Origin: Candidatus Caccocola faecipullorum
Lineage (GTDB): Bacteria; Synergistota; Synergistia; Synergistales; Synergistaceae
Assembly (NCBI GenBank): GCA_018716365.1
Contig: DVKA01000122.1
Span: 1-18,550, forward strand
Direction: 5' to 3'
DNA: 18,550 nucleotides
A model generated the notes under the pieces. That model saw only the letters and a list, made by a program, of their open reading frames with translations, did no database searches and had not been told where the DNA came from. This document shows, one piece after another, positions 1 to 7,116 of the stretch. The stretch's first letter is position 1. Every line of letters begins with the position of its first letter. The position numbers were made by a program, and so were the translations under genes.

Positions 1-1
1 A

Positions 2-43
2 GGTCAGGGAAAGACAGAAATATTTCTTTGTCTTTTCTTGACC
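2..43. promoter_or_regulatory. Paired inverted CtsR-type operators
   Basis: Two CtsR-like tandem heptads face each other. On the + strand, GGTCAGG (2-8), GAA, AGACAGA (12-18). On the - strand, GGTCAAG (43-37), AAA, AGACAAA (33-27). The known CtsR box is a direct repeat, RGTCAAA-NAN-RGTCAAA. The right-hand copy matches 12 of the 14 fixed positions and the left-hand copy about 10. The right copy covers the -35 hexamer of the promoter ahead of ctsR, so a bound repressor would block RNA polymerase. The match is read directly from sequence; autoregulation is inferred from the CtsR family and from ctsR being the first gene of the operon. Confidence 0.75.
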
Positions 44-66
44 TTTTTGTTGTAATAGAGTAAAAT
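38..66 (+). promoter_or_regulatory. Sigma-70 promoter of the ctsR operon
   Basis: TTGACC (38-43) and TAAAAT (61-66) are separated by 17 bp, close to the consensus for a housekeeping sigma factor. The start of transcription would fall near 73-74, leaving a leader of about 250 nt before ctsR. The -35 is buried in the right-hand CtsR-like operator. Confidence 0.75.
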
Positions 67-313
67 ACACGCAATGGCACAGAATGAACACATTCTGTTA
101 AACAGAAGCGAGCTAAATCAAGCCTGAATTTCAAGGCGGCGCATCGACATAAAAGCCGGGCCGGTTTTCGTAGAGTCAACGCGCAGTCTGCCGGATTATA
201 CAGGAATTGCGGAAACGGGCGTAAAACCAGGAGAAACAAGCTCGCGGAATATAACGACAGTCAACGACTGTGTTTGTACAGTGCGCGGCCCGTGCGGGCC
301 GAAATTCTGAAAC
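67..313 (+). other. Long structured 5' leader of ctsR
   Basis: This stretch of about 250 nt has no convincing gene. It contains small dyads. ACAGAATG (79-86) pairs with CATTCTGT (91-98), and TTCTGTT (93-99) can instead pair with AACAGAA (101-107). ACAGTC (257-262) pairs with GACTGT (266-271), whose ACTGT can instead pair with ACAGT (278-282). A GC hairpin CGGCCC/GGGCCG (286-291/296-301) sits just ahead of the ribosome-binding site. AGTCAACG occurs twice (174-181, 259-266). None is followed by a T-run, so I do not call a terminator. A regulatory role is possible but unproven. Confidence 0.4.
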
Positions 314-317
314 GGAG
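314..317 (+). promoter_or_regulatory. Ribosome-binding site deciding the ctsR start
   Basis: GGAG at 314-317 lies 8 nt before GTG 326. The upstream in-frame GTG at 317 overlaps this element and has no ribosome-binding site of its own, so 326 is the better start. Confidence 0.55.
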
Positions 318-325
318 TGAGCGCG

Positions 326-811
326 GTGGCGTCGTCAAGTCTTACGAGAAAGATAGAGGAATACATCGGTCATCTTCTTGAAGAAAACGGAGGCGGAACG
401 ATACTGCTCCGGCGGAAAGATCTCGCGGAGCATTTCGAATGCGTGCCGAGCCAGATAAATTATGTTCTCAGGAGCCGTTTCGCGCCGGAGAACGGATTCA
501 TAGTAGAGAGCCAGCGCGGCGGCCACGGATACATCCGCGTCGTGCAGCTTACCTTTAAGAACTGTGACGAAGAGGCGGTCCATCTTGAGGATCTCGTTGG
601 AAACAAAATTTCCGAGCAGGATTCGCGGCGGCTGCTGATGAACCTCCAGAACAGAAAGATGCTTTCCCCGCGCGAGCGCCTCATCATAGAGGTCGCGCTG
701 CGGGACCAGGAAGAAAACGGGAAAAATCTCTACGACATATCGATACATAAAAGAGAAATAATGAGAGCGTCATTGCTTAAAAAATTGCTGACAAGCCTTG
801 CGCTCAGCTAG
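326..811 (+). CDS. ctsR: Transcriptional repressor CtsR
   Basis: CtsR is the dimeric winged-helix repressor of class III heat-shock genes (clp genes) and acts in the cytoplasm. The 161-residue product is close to the usual length of about 150. The helix-turn-helix spans roughly residues 27-50 (RKDLAEHFECVPSQINYVL). It is followed by the glycine-rich wing with the family signature ESQRGGHGYIR at about 61-71, which contacts DNA. The rest forms the C-terminal helical domain. It is the first gene of a ctsR-mcsA-clpC operon preceded by CtsR-type operators, so negative autoregulation is likely. The GTG at 326 is preferred to GTG 317 because GGAG is correctly spaced only for 326. Confidence 0.93.
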   Translation: MASSSLTRKIEEYIGHLLEENGGGTILLRRKDLAEHFECVPSQINYVLRSRFAPENGFIVESQRGGHGYIRVVQLTFKNCDEEAVHLEDLVGNKISEQDSRRLLMNLQNRKMLSPRERLIIEVALRDQEENGKNLYDISIHKREIMRASLLKKLLTSLALS

Positions 812-828
812 GACAGGAGGCGGGTTAT

Positions 829-1326
829 ATGCTGTGTGAACAGTGCGGGACGAGACGGGCTGAAATACATCTCGTCAGCGTTGTGAACGGGGAGAAGCGC
901 GTGCAGCACCTTTGCAGGGAATGCGCGGGAGAGTTCCTCAACATGAACGACGTAACGAATCTGATGAAATTGTCCTTCTCTGTGGAAGGGCTGATGGGCA
1001 TAGATGAAGCTTTCAGAGAGCTTGTGATGCCTGCGCTTCGCAGCGCATACGCGAACAAGAAGAGCGCCAGGCATATCTGCCCGCACTGCGGCAAAGAGCT
1101 GCCGGATTCGATGTTCGAACATAAGGACGGGGCGGAACAGCCGGAAGCGGCTGCGCAGGATGCCGCCGAAGACAAGGTCATGACCGCCGTGGAAGAGATG
1201 GCGGCGCTTGAAAAAAAGATGCTCGAAGCGGTCAAGGCGGAGGATTACGAATACGCCGCGAAGCTCCGCGACAGGATAAGCGAGCTCAGAAATTCCAACG
1301 AAACGAACGGAGAACAGAATATATAG
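829..1326 (+). CDS. mcsA: McsA-like zinc-finger/UVR adaptor protein
   Basis: The 165-residue product has the McsA layout. Two CxxC pairs (C3/C6 and C29/C32) form the N-terminal zinc finger, and a UVR (UvrB/UvrC-like) helical motif lies at about 125-154. In Bacillus, McsA activates the arginine kinase McsB and modulates CtsR and ClpC. A GGAGG 7 nt before the ATG supports the start, and the gene lies 17 nt after ctsR. Two things are odd. The second zinc finger of classical McsA has four cysteines, but here only one pair (C84/C87) is visible with no partner pair after it. Also, mcsB, normally the next gene, is absent and clpC follows directly. The kinase-activating role is therefore doubtful here, while an adaptor role with ClpC or CtsR remains plausible. 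Confidence 0.88.
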   Translation: MLCEQCGTRRAEIHLVSVVNGEKRVQHLCRECAGEFLNMNDVTNLMKLSFSVEGLMGIDEAFRELVMPALRSAYANKKSARHICPHCGKELPDSMFEHKDGAEQPEAAAQDAAEDKVMTAVEEMAALEKKMLEAVKAEDYEYAAKLRDRISELRNSNETNGEQNI

Positions 1327-3789
1327 ATGTGGCAGGATTTTACGGAACGCGGGAAGCGCGTATTCCAGATAGCGCATAAAGAGGCCCTGAGGATGGGCCA
1401 TGACGTCATAGGGACGGAGCACGTGCTGCTCGCGCTGCTCTATGACAACGATACAATAATTTCGCGCGTGCTGATGTATTACAGGACGTCGCCGGAAACC
1501 TTAGTCAGCGAGATAGAACGCAACGCAGGCGTGGGCACGCCGTATGCCGAAGAACGCGACCTCCCGACGAGCCAGCGCGTGAAGGTAGTCATGGACCTTG
1601 CAATGCGCGAGGCGCGGCGCATGGGGATGAATTATATAGGGACGGAACATATATTCCTCGCAATCCTCGCGGAACGCGAGGGGATGGCGGCGCATGTGCT
1701 CGCGGCCCACGGAATGACGCTCGCTGGATGCCGCGCGCTCATCGCCGAGCTGCGCGAAGGAGGCCGCACCGTCGGCTCGGGCGCTCCGAAGGAGCCGCGC
1801 CGCAGCGAACAGAGCGCAAAGCGCGAAGCGCAGTCGAACACGCCGATAACCGACCAGCTCGCCACAGATCTGACAAAGCTCGCAGCGAACGGCGAACTTG
1901 ACCCTGTGATAGGGCGCGCGAAGGAGATTCAGCGCGTCGTGCAGATACTCTCCCGACGCACGAAGAACAACCCAGTTCTGATAGGCGAGCCGGGCGTAGG
2001 CAAGACGGCGGTCGCCGAAGGGCTCGCGCAGAGGATATTCTCCGGCGACATTCCCGAGGTGCTCAAGGGCAAGCGCGTAATGCAGCTCAACGTAGCGAAC
2101 CTCGTGGCGGGGACGAAATACCGCGGCGAGTTCGAGGAACGCATGAGGCGGCTCGTAAAGGAGATACGCGAGACCAAGGGGATAATACTCTTCATAGACG
2201 AGATACACACGATAGTCGGAGCTGGCGGGGCCGAGGGCGCGGTGGACGCGGCGAACATTTTGAAGCCGAGCCTCGCGCGCGGAGAATTCCAGGTGATCGG
2301 CGCGACCACGATAAACGAGTACCGCAAGTACATAGAGAAGGACGCCGCGCTCGAACGGCGCTTCCAGCCTGTGCAGGTGGACGAGCCCCCCGTTGAAGAG
2401 ACGGTGCTGATACTCAAGGGGCTGCGCGAAAGATACGAGCAGCACCACCGCGTGCGCATAACCGACGCGGCGCTCGAAGCGGCGGCGTCGCTCTCGAAAC
2501 GCTACGTTACAGACAGATTCCTCCCCGACAAGGCAATAGACCTCATAGACGAAGCCTCGGCGCGCGCCCGCATAAAGACGCTTGAAGCGCCGGACGAGCT
2601 GAAAGCTCTTGAAAGAAGCATCGACGACCTCCGCAAGGAAAAAGAGGAGGCCGCCGCGGCGCAGGAGTTTGAAAAGGCCGCCTATCTGCGCGACGAGGAA
2701 CGCAAGGCCAAGGAGCAGAGCGAGCAGTGGCGCAGGGAATGGACGGAGAAGCAGAATAAAATACAGCCCGAAATCACGGCAGAGGCGATCGCCGAGATCG
2801 TCGCGGAAAACACGGGAATCCCGGTGACGCAGCTGACGGAAGAGGAAAGCCGACGTCTGCTGCGCATGGAAGACGAGCTGAGGAAGCGCGTAATAGGACA
2901 GGACGAGGCGCTGCACGCCGTAGCGCGCGCCGTGCGGCGCGCAAGAAGCGGAATGAAGGACCCGAAGCGCCCCGTCGGCAGCTTCCTCTTCCTCGGGCCG
3001 ACCGGCGTCGGCAAGACGGAACTGGCGCGTTCGCTGGCCGAGTTCCTCTTCGGCAGCGAGGACGCCATGATAAGAATAGATATGAGCGAATACATGGAGC
3101 GCCACGAAGCGGCGAAGCTCATCGGCGCGCCGCCCGGATATGTCGGATTCGAGGAAGGTGGCAAACTGACTGAAGCGATTCGCCGCCGCCCGTATTCGGT
3201 CGTGCTCTTCGACGAGATAGAAAAGGCCCACCCCGACGTCTTCAACGTCCTGCTCCAGCTTCTGGAGGACGGGCGTCTCACGGACGGCAAGGGGCACGTC
3301 AGCGACTTCCGAAACTGCGTCGTTATAATGACGAGCAACATCGGCGTGACGGAGAATATGCGCACGCGCGCGCTCGGCTTCGGCGGAGCGGAGGAGGCGG
3401 CCGCGGCGGACAGGCGCAAAATGCGCGAGACCGTCACGGAGGCTGCGCGCAAGGCGTTCCGCCCCGAATTCCTCAACAGGATAGACGAAATACTCGTCTT
3501 CGACCCGCTCGGCAAAGACGAACTGCTTAAGATAGTCGACATAATGCTCGGCGAGGTTGAGAAACGCGCGCGCGAAAACGGCGTAGAGATAGAGGCGGAC
3601 GAGAGCGCGAAAAAGTTCATCCTCGACAGGGGCTACGATCCGAAATACGGCGCGCGCCCGCTGCGCAGGACGATACAGCGCATGGTTGAAGACGAAATCT
3701 CGAACCGCCTGCTCGAAGGCGGGCTCAGCGCAGGTGAAAGAATAAAAGTTTCGTCGGACGGAGAAAAGCTGGAATTTACGAAAATTTAA
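1327..3789 (+). CDS. clpC: ATP-dependent Clp protease ATP-binding subunit ClpC
   Basis: ClpC is a hexameric AAA+ unfoldase that feeds substrates to the ClpP peptidase. The 820-residue protein shows every expected part. The double Clp-N domain spans about 1-145. AAA+ domain 1 has Walker A GEPGVGKT (220-227) and Walker [10 protein letters not shown] (about 286-294). A short middle domain with a UVR-like stretch ([13 protein letters not shown], about 430-465) is the ClpC hallmark that separates it from ClpA and ClpB. AAA+ domain 2 has GPTGVGKT at 557-564 and [16 protein letters not shown]. The D2-small domain closes the protein. The ATG directly abuts the mcsA stop codon, implying translational coupling; GGAG lies at 1309-1312. 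The operon ends at the terminator that follows. CtsR repression is inferred from the upstream operators. Confidence 0.97.
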   Translation: MWQDFTERGKRVFQIAHKEALRMGHDVIGTEHVLLALLYDNDTIISRVLMYYRTSPETLVSEIERNAGVGTPYAEERDLPTSQRVKVVMDLAMREARRMGMNYIGTEHIFLAILAEREGMAAHVLAAHGMTLAGCRALIAELREGGRTVGSGAPKEPRRSEQSAKREAQSNTPITDQLATDLTKLAANGELDPVIGRAKEIQRVVQILSRRTKNNPVLIGEPGVGKTAVAEGLAQRIFSGDIPEVLKGKRVMQLNVANLVAGTKYRGEFEERMRRLVKEIRETKGIILFIDEIHTIVGAGGAEGAVDAANILKPSLARGEFQVIGATTINEYRKYIEKDAALERRFQPVQVDEPPVEETVLILKGLRERYEQHHRVRITDAALEAAASLSKRYVTDRFLPDKAIDLIDEASARARIKTLEAPDELKALERSIDDLRKEKEEAAAAQEFEKAAYLRDEERKAKEQSEQWRREWTEKQNKIQPEITAEAIAEIVAENTGIPVTQLTEEESRRLLRMEDELRKRVIGQDEALHAVARAVRRARSGMKDPKRPVGSFLFLGPTGVGKTELARSLAEFLFGSEDAMIRIDMSEYMERHEAAKLIGAPPGYVGFEEGGKLTEAIRRRPYSVVLFDEIEKAHPDVFNVLLQLLEDGRLTDGKGHVSDFRNCVVIMTSNIGVTENMRTRALGFGGAEEAAAADRRKMRETVTEAARKAFRPEFLNRIDEILVFDPLGKDELLKIVDIMLGEVEKRARENGVEIEADESAKKFILDRGYDPKYGARPLRRTIQRMVEDEISNRLLEGGLSAGERIKVSSDGEKLEFTKI

Positions 3790-3809
3790 CGAAGCGGCGA
3801 AAAACTCGC

Positions 3810-3849
3810 AAGAATCCGGGAAGGCGCACCTTCTCGGATTCTTTTTTTT
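3810..3849 (+). terminator. Rho-independent terminator of the clpC operon
   Basis: AAGAATCCGGGAAGG (3810-3824) pairs with CCTTCTCGGATTCTT (3829-3843) in a 15-bp stem with one G-T pair. The loop is CGCA, and a T-run extends to 3849. It lies 20 nt after the clpC stop. Confidence 0.93.
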
Positions 3850-3901
3850 ATGCTAGCATATCCGCGTCAAAAGACTAATTGTAGTTCGAGGGGGATTCAT
3901 T

Positions 3902-4897
3902 ATGTTTGGAAAGAAAAAAATCGCTGCGGCGCTGGCGGCAGCTTTCTGTGTCACGGCCTTCGCCGCCTCCGGCTTCGCCGAGGAACAGAGCGAGACGCCG
4001 GAAGCGAAGACCGTCGTCACGGTAGGCAATGAAACTCTGAGCGACAGGGAGATGCTCCAGCTTCTCCAGAGCTCTGCAAACGGCAACATCATGATGGTCG
4101 GCCTTATGCTTTCGCAGTCGACGCTCGCCGACAGGACCGAGATGGCGGAGCAGATGGCGGACACGATGCTCTTCGCCGAAGGTGCGCGTCTCGACGGGCT
4201 GACGGAGCGCGAGGATATAGCCTTTAAGCTGAAATGGCAGAGAATACAGCTGCTCGTCGAGGCTTACATCAACGAGCGCAGCCAGCAGTGGGACCTTAGC
4301 GAAAAAGCGATGAAGGCCTACTACAACTCGCATAAGGACGAATTCGTGCAGGCCGAGGGCGCGCATGTGCGCCACATCCTTACCAATACGGAGAGCGGGG
4401 CCACCGACGCGATACTTGATATTTACAAAAACAAGGACTTCGCAAAAACCGCCGCGAAATTCAGCCGCGACACGACGACGGCCGCGCGCGGCGGAGACCT
4501 CGGCTGGGTCGAAAAGGGCATGATGCCGGAGCCGCTTGGCGCGGAGATAGAAAAGGCGCAGCTCAAATCTCTCTCTGCTCCAGTCAAGAGCGATCTCGGC
4601 TGGCACGTCTTTGAAGTACTTGAACGCCGTCCCGCGAAACAGCTGACTTTCGACGAAGCGCGTAACGAAGTGGGCCAGCGCCTCCAGATGTACTATATCG
4701 ACGAAGACCTCAAGGCTCTTCGTGAAAAGCTGAAGGTCGAGGTAAACGAACAGGCCCTTGAGAACCTTGCCGGAATCCCGGCCGCGCCTGCCGAAGAGCC
4801 AAAGCTTGAGCTTCCTGAGGAAAACGCCGCCCCCGTCTCCGGCGACGTAACGCCGCAGGAAACCGAGCCCGTCTCTCAGGATGTGACGGAGAAGTAG
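3902..4897 (+). CDS. Exported parvulin-type peptidyl-prolyl cis-trans isomerase (SurA/PrsA-like)
   Basis: A 331-residue foldase predicted to act outside the cytoplasmic membrane. Residues 1-26 form a Sec signal peptide: basic KKK, an alanine-rich core, and an AASGFA cleavage site before EE. There is no lipobox, since the Cys16 context is AAFC, so it should be a soluble periplasmic protein rather than a lipoprotein like PrsA. Residues about 35-145 are helical and resemble the SurA N-terminal chaperone region. Residues about 152-242 are the rotamase domain (AHVRHIL, RGGDLGWV, SDLGWHVFEVLERRP). A Pro/Glu-rich tail follows from about 293. AGGGGG 8 nt before the ATG supports the start. The gene stands between two terminators, so it is probably monocistronic. 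A promoter must lie in 3845-3890, where TAGCAT 3854-3859 is a weak -10 candidate. Confidence 0.9.
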   Translation: MFGKKKIAAALAAAFCVTAFAASGFAEEQSETPEAKTVVTVGNETLSDREMLQLLQSSANGNIMMVGLMLSQSTLADRTEMAEQMADTMLFAEGARLDGLTEREDIAFKLKWQRIQLLVEAYINERSQQWDLSEKAMKAYYNSHKDEFVQAEGAHVRHILTNTESGATDAILDIYKNKDFAKTAAKFSRDTTTAARGGDLGWVEKGMMPEPLGAEIEKAQLKSLSAPVKSDLGWHVFEVLERRPAKQLTFDEARNEVGQRLQMYYIDEDLKALREKLKVEVNEQALENLAGIPAAPAEEPKLELPEENAAPVSGDVTPQETEPVSQDVTEK

Positions 4898-4923
4898 AGA
4901 AACGCGGAAAATTTCTAAAACGC

Positions 4924-4956
4924 AAAGCCCGGCTGCATTCAGCGGCCGGGCTTTTT
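4924..4956 (+). terminator. Rho-independent terminator after the PPIase gene
   Basis: AAAGCCCGGC (4924-4933) pairs with GCCGGGCTTT (4945-4954), and the stem extends by TGC/GCG around an ATTCA loop. Five T residues (4952-4956) close it. It lies 27 nt after the stop codon. Confidence 0.92.
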
Positions 4957-4981
4957 CGCATCCGCCCTTCGCGCGGCGCTT

Positions 4982-4990
4982 TGGTATAAT
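4982..4990 (+). promoter_or_regulatory. Extended -10 promoter for the mechanosensitive channel gene
   Basis: TGGTATAAT at 4982-4990 is a perfect TATAAT with the TGN extension. No -35 hexamer is visible 17 bp upstream (CCGCCC), as expected of extended -10 promoters. Transcription would begin near 4997, about 30 nt before the start codon. Confidence 0.65.
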
Positions 4991-5015
4991 ATGCGGCAGA
5001 ACGACGCGAAGACAT

Positions 5016-5020
5016 GGAGG
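5016..5020 (+). promoter_or_regulatory. Ribosome-binding site deciding a TTG start
   Basis: GGAGG at 5016-5020 is 8 nt before TTG 5029. ATG 5014 overlaps this element and has no ribosome-binding site of its own. Confidence 0.6.
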
Positions 5021-5028
5021 CGGGAATA

Positions 5029-6009
5029 TTGTCGGTTTTCACGGAGCTCATGATGCGCACGCCGCTCGCCAACGGCGAAGCGCTCGCGGAATTTATTCTG
5101 AAAAACATGGCGACGATCGTGCTCGTCATCTTTACGCTGGCTCTCTGGTGCTTTCTGGACAATTTCATAAAGCGGGTGCTGCGCCATCTCTTCCGTATCG
5201 CGGAAGAACGCGCGAAACAGTCGATGCGCGGCAAGGACGAGACGCGGCGCGACATGGTCATATACAGAATGGCGACCCTGCGCCAGCTCACGACGCAGCT
5301 CGCGCGCGCAGCGCTCGGCATGGCGATGTGCTTCGCTCTGCTCGCCTCCGTCGGTATCAACATCCGCCCGGTCCTCGCAGGTATCGGAATCGCCGGACTA
5401 GGCATATCGCTCGCGGCCCAGAGCCTCATAAAAGACGTAATCAACGGCGTGCTCATAGTCGTGGAGGACCAGTACAACGTCAACGACTGGGTGCGTATAG
5501 GCAGCTACGAAGGGACTGTCGAGCTCTTCACACTGCGCCTCACTCGCCTGCGCAGCCTTGAAGGCAACCTCATAATGATACCGAACAGTACGATACAGGA
5601 AGTCATCAACTACACGAAAGACTGGTCGTACGCCGCCATATACGTGACGATACCCTATGAAGCCGACTACCCGAAGGCGAAAGAGATAATGCTCGCGCTC
5701 GCGGATGAGACCGTCGCAGGCGGCGACCCGCAGATATACGGGCCTTACTCGTTCAGCGGGATAACGGACTACGTATCCGACGGCGTAAAATTCCGCTGCC
5801 TCATAAAAACAGCGCCGGGCTACCAGTGGAAGGTCGGCTATAAATTCAGGGAAGAGCTCCGCGCGCGCTACAACGCCGCGGGAATCAGGTTCGCATATCC
5901 CGCCGTCAGCAATTACATAGGCGCGAGTGTAAGACAGGCTGCGCGGCAGCCGCAAAGCGACGGGATGGAAAAACGCGAGCAGCCTTCTTCAAATGAGATA
6001 AAAAAATAA
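5029..6009 (+). CDS. Small-conductance mechanosensitive channel (MscS family)
   Basis: A tension-gated inner-membrane channel that releases solutes on hypo-osmotic shock. The 326-residue product has the minimal MscS fold. TM1 is at about 22-45 and TM2 at about 90-110. The pore-lining TM3 at about 112-145 carries the Gly/Ala-rich signature GIGIAGLGISLAAQSLIKD. The beta domain follows (VEDQYNVNDWVRIGSYEGTV, then LIMIPNSTI), and then the cytoplasmic alpha/beta domain. The last 30 or so residues are polar and probably disordered. Transcription should begin at the extended -10 element just upstream. I start the gene at TTG 5029; the in-frame ATG 5014 would add five residues. No terminator separates it from the next gene, so they may share a transcript. 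Confidence 0.93.
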   Translation: MSVFTELMMRTPLANGEALAEFILKNMATIVLVIFTLALWCFLDNFIKRVLRHLFRIAEERAKQSMRGKDETRRDMVIYRMATLRQLTTQLARAALGMAMCFALLASVGINIRPVLAGIGIAGLGISLAAQSLIKDVINGVLIVVEDQYNVNDWVRIGSYEGTVELFTLRLTRLRSLEGNLIMIPNSTIQEVINYTKDWSYAAIYVTIPYEADYPKAKEIMLALADETVAGGDPQIYGPYSFSGITDYVSDGVKFRCLIKTAPGYQWKVGYKFREELRARYNAAGIRFAYPAVSNYIGASVRQAARQPQSDGMEKREQPSSNEIKK

Positions 6010-6023
6010 AACAGGGCAAAGGC

Positions 6024-6030
6024 AAGGGGG
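6024..6030 (+). promoter_or_regulatory. Ribosome-binding site deciding the dehydratase start
   Basis: AAGGGGG at 6024-6030 is 7 nt before ATG 6038. The in-frame TTG at 6032 is only 1 nt away from it and is unlikely to be used. Confidence 0.6.
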
Positions 6031-6037
6031 ATTGTCA

Positions 6038-6997
6038 ATGGATTTTCAGGTCGATATGATCCGTCAGGCGCAGGAAAGGATCGGAAGCTATATCGTTGAG
6101 ACGCCGCTTATACGCGCGCATAATCTGGATTCTTTTCTCGGATGCCATGTTTATCTAAAGCCCGAATGTATGCAGGTGACGGGCGCTTTTAAGATTCGCG
6201 GCGCGATGAACAGTATGCTTGCGCTGAGCGGGGATGAACTGAGCTGCGGAGTGGTGACAGCCTCGTCCGGGAACCATGGGCGCGCAATAGCCTACGCCGC
6301 GAAGATGCTTGGGACGAAGGCCGTCGTAGTCATGCCCAATACGGCTCCGCAGGCGAAGGTAGAGGCGATCCGCCAGCTCGGCGCCGAGGTGGTTCTGTGC
6401 GAAACTTCGGAGAGATTCAAGATAGCCGCGGAACTGTCTGAGCAGAAACATATGACGCTCGTTCCTCCCTTTGACGACATTAACGTTATGGCGGGGCAGG
6501 GGACCGTCGGCCTTGAAATTATGGAACAGTGCGCCGGTTTGACGCATATTCTTGTCCCGCTCAGCGGCGGCGGGCTCCTCAGCGGCGTATCGGCCGCGGT
6601 GAAAGCCGTCAGCCCCGGCACTAAAGTGTACGGCGCAGAGCCTGCCGAGCTGCCACGCTACACCGAAAGTCTGAAAGCAGGCAAACCTGCGACAGTTCCG
6701 CAAAAAAAGACGATCGCCGACGCTCTGGTCTCTCAGACGCCCGGCAAATTGTGTTTCCCCGTTATCCAACAGAACGCCGACGGCATCTTGGATGTAAATG
6801 ACGAATATATCCTCAAGGGGCAGAAACTGCTTCTGATGGAGGGTAAACTGCTGGCGGAGCCGTCATCCTGTATCGGTATCGGCGCGGTTCTTGAAGGGCT
6901 GATTTCTTTTGCGCATGACGACAACGTATGCTTCATCATCACCGGCGGGAAAGTCGGTTTTGAGCAGATAGAACGGCTTAAAGACGTGAAATTTTAA
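6038..6997 (+). CDS. PLP-dependent threonine/serine dehydratase (catabolic type, no ACT domain)
   Basis: A fold-type II PLP enzyme of the threonine ammonia-lyase family, which converts threonine to 2-oxobutanoate (or serine to pyruvate) plus ammonia. At 319 residues it has only the catalytic domain. The regulatory ACT-like region of biosynthetic IlvA is missing, so a degradative TdcB-like role is more likely. K52 in the TGAFKIRGA motif should form the Schiff base with PLP. SSGNHG (76-81) and the glycine loop SGGG (176-179) bind substrate and cofactor phosphate. The start is set by AAGGGGG 7 nt before ATG 6038. It follows mscS by 28 nt and ends before a terminator. Serine racemase and other dehydratases share this fold, so the substrate is not fixed by sequence. 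Its codons look somewhat less GC-biased than those of its neighbours. Confidence 0.88.
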   Translation: MDFQVDMIRQAQERIGSYIVETPLIRAHNLDSFLGCHVYLKPECMQVTGAFKIRGAMNSMLALSGDELSCGVVTASSGNHGRAIAYAAKMLGTKAVVVMPNTAPQAKVEAIRQLGAEVVLCETSERFKIAAELSEQKHMTLVPPFDDINVMAGQGTVGLEIMEQCAGLTHILVPLSGGGLLSGVSAAVKAVSPGTKVYGAEPAELPRYTESLKAGKPATVPQKKTIADALVSQTPGKLCFPVIQQNADGILDVNDEYILKGQKLLLMEGKLLAEPSSCIGIGAVLEGLISFAHDDNVCFIITGGKVGFEQIERLKDVKF

Positions 6998-7088
6998 CGG
7001 CCGGCACGGCGATATGAACAGTCAGATTCAGTGATGAGCCCGCCGCCGTTATAAATACAAATTAAATCCGATTATTTAGAGCAATGCC

Positions 7089-7116
7089 AGCGCGGCCGGG
7101 ATAGGCCGCGCTTTTT
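7089..7116 (+). terminator. Rho-independent terminator after the dehydratase gene
   Basis: AGCGCGGCC (7089-7097) pairs perfectly with GGCCGCGCT (7104-7112) across a GGGATA loop, followed by a T-run to 7116. It lies about 90 nt after the dehydratase stop and insulates the dcw cluster from read-through. Confidence 0.9.

Noticed and set aside
286..301. GC hairpin before ctsR as a terminator or attenuator
   Set aside because: The stem is only 6 bp and is followed by mixed sequence rather than a T-run.
317..325. ctsR start at GTG 317
   Set aside because: The only good ribosome-binding site, GGAG 314-317, overlaps this codon and is spaced correctly for GTG 326.
1501..3297. Antisense open frame of 598 codons on the - strand opposite clpC
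   Set aside because: It lies wholly inside the unmistakable clpC gene, its translation is compositionally odd (Arg/Leu/Val-rich) with no recognisable domain, and GC-rich codon bias makes such stop-free antisense frames common here.
3849..3860. 12-bp palindrome TATGCTAGCATA just after the clpC terminator
   Set aside because: It is perfect but short and adjoins the terminator T-run. It may only be part of a weak promoter for the PPIase gene, and I could not separate it from chance.
6996..7051. Possible hairpin between AACGGCCGGC after the dehydratase stop and GCCGCCGTT downstream
   Set aside because: The arms match imperfectly, the loop is long and no T-run follows. The terminator at 7089-7116 is far better.
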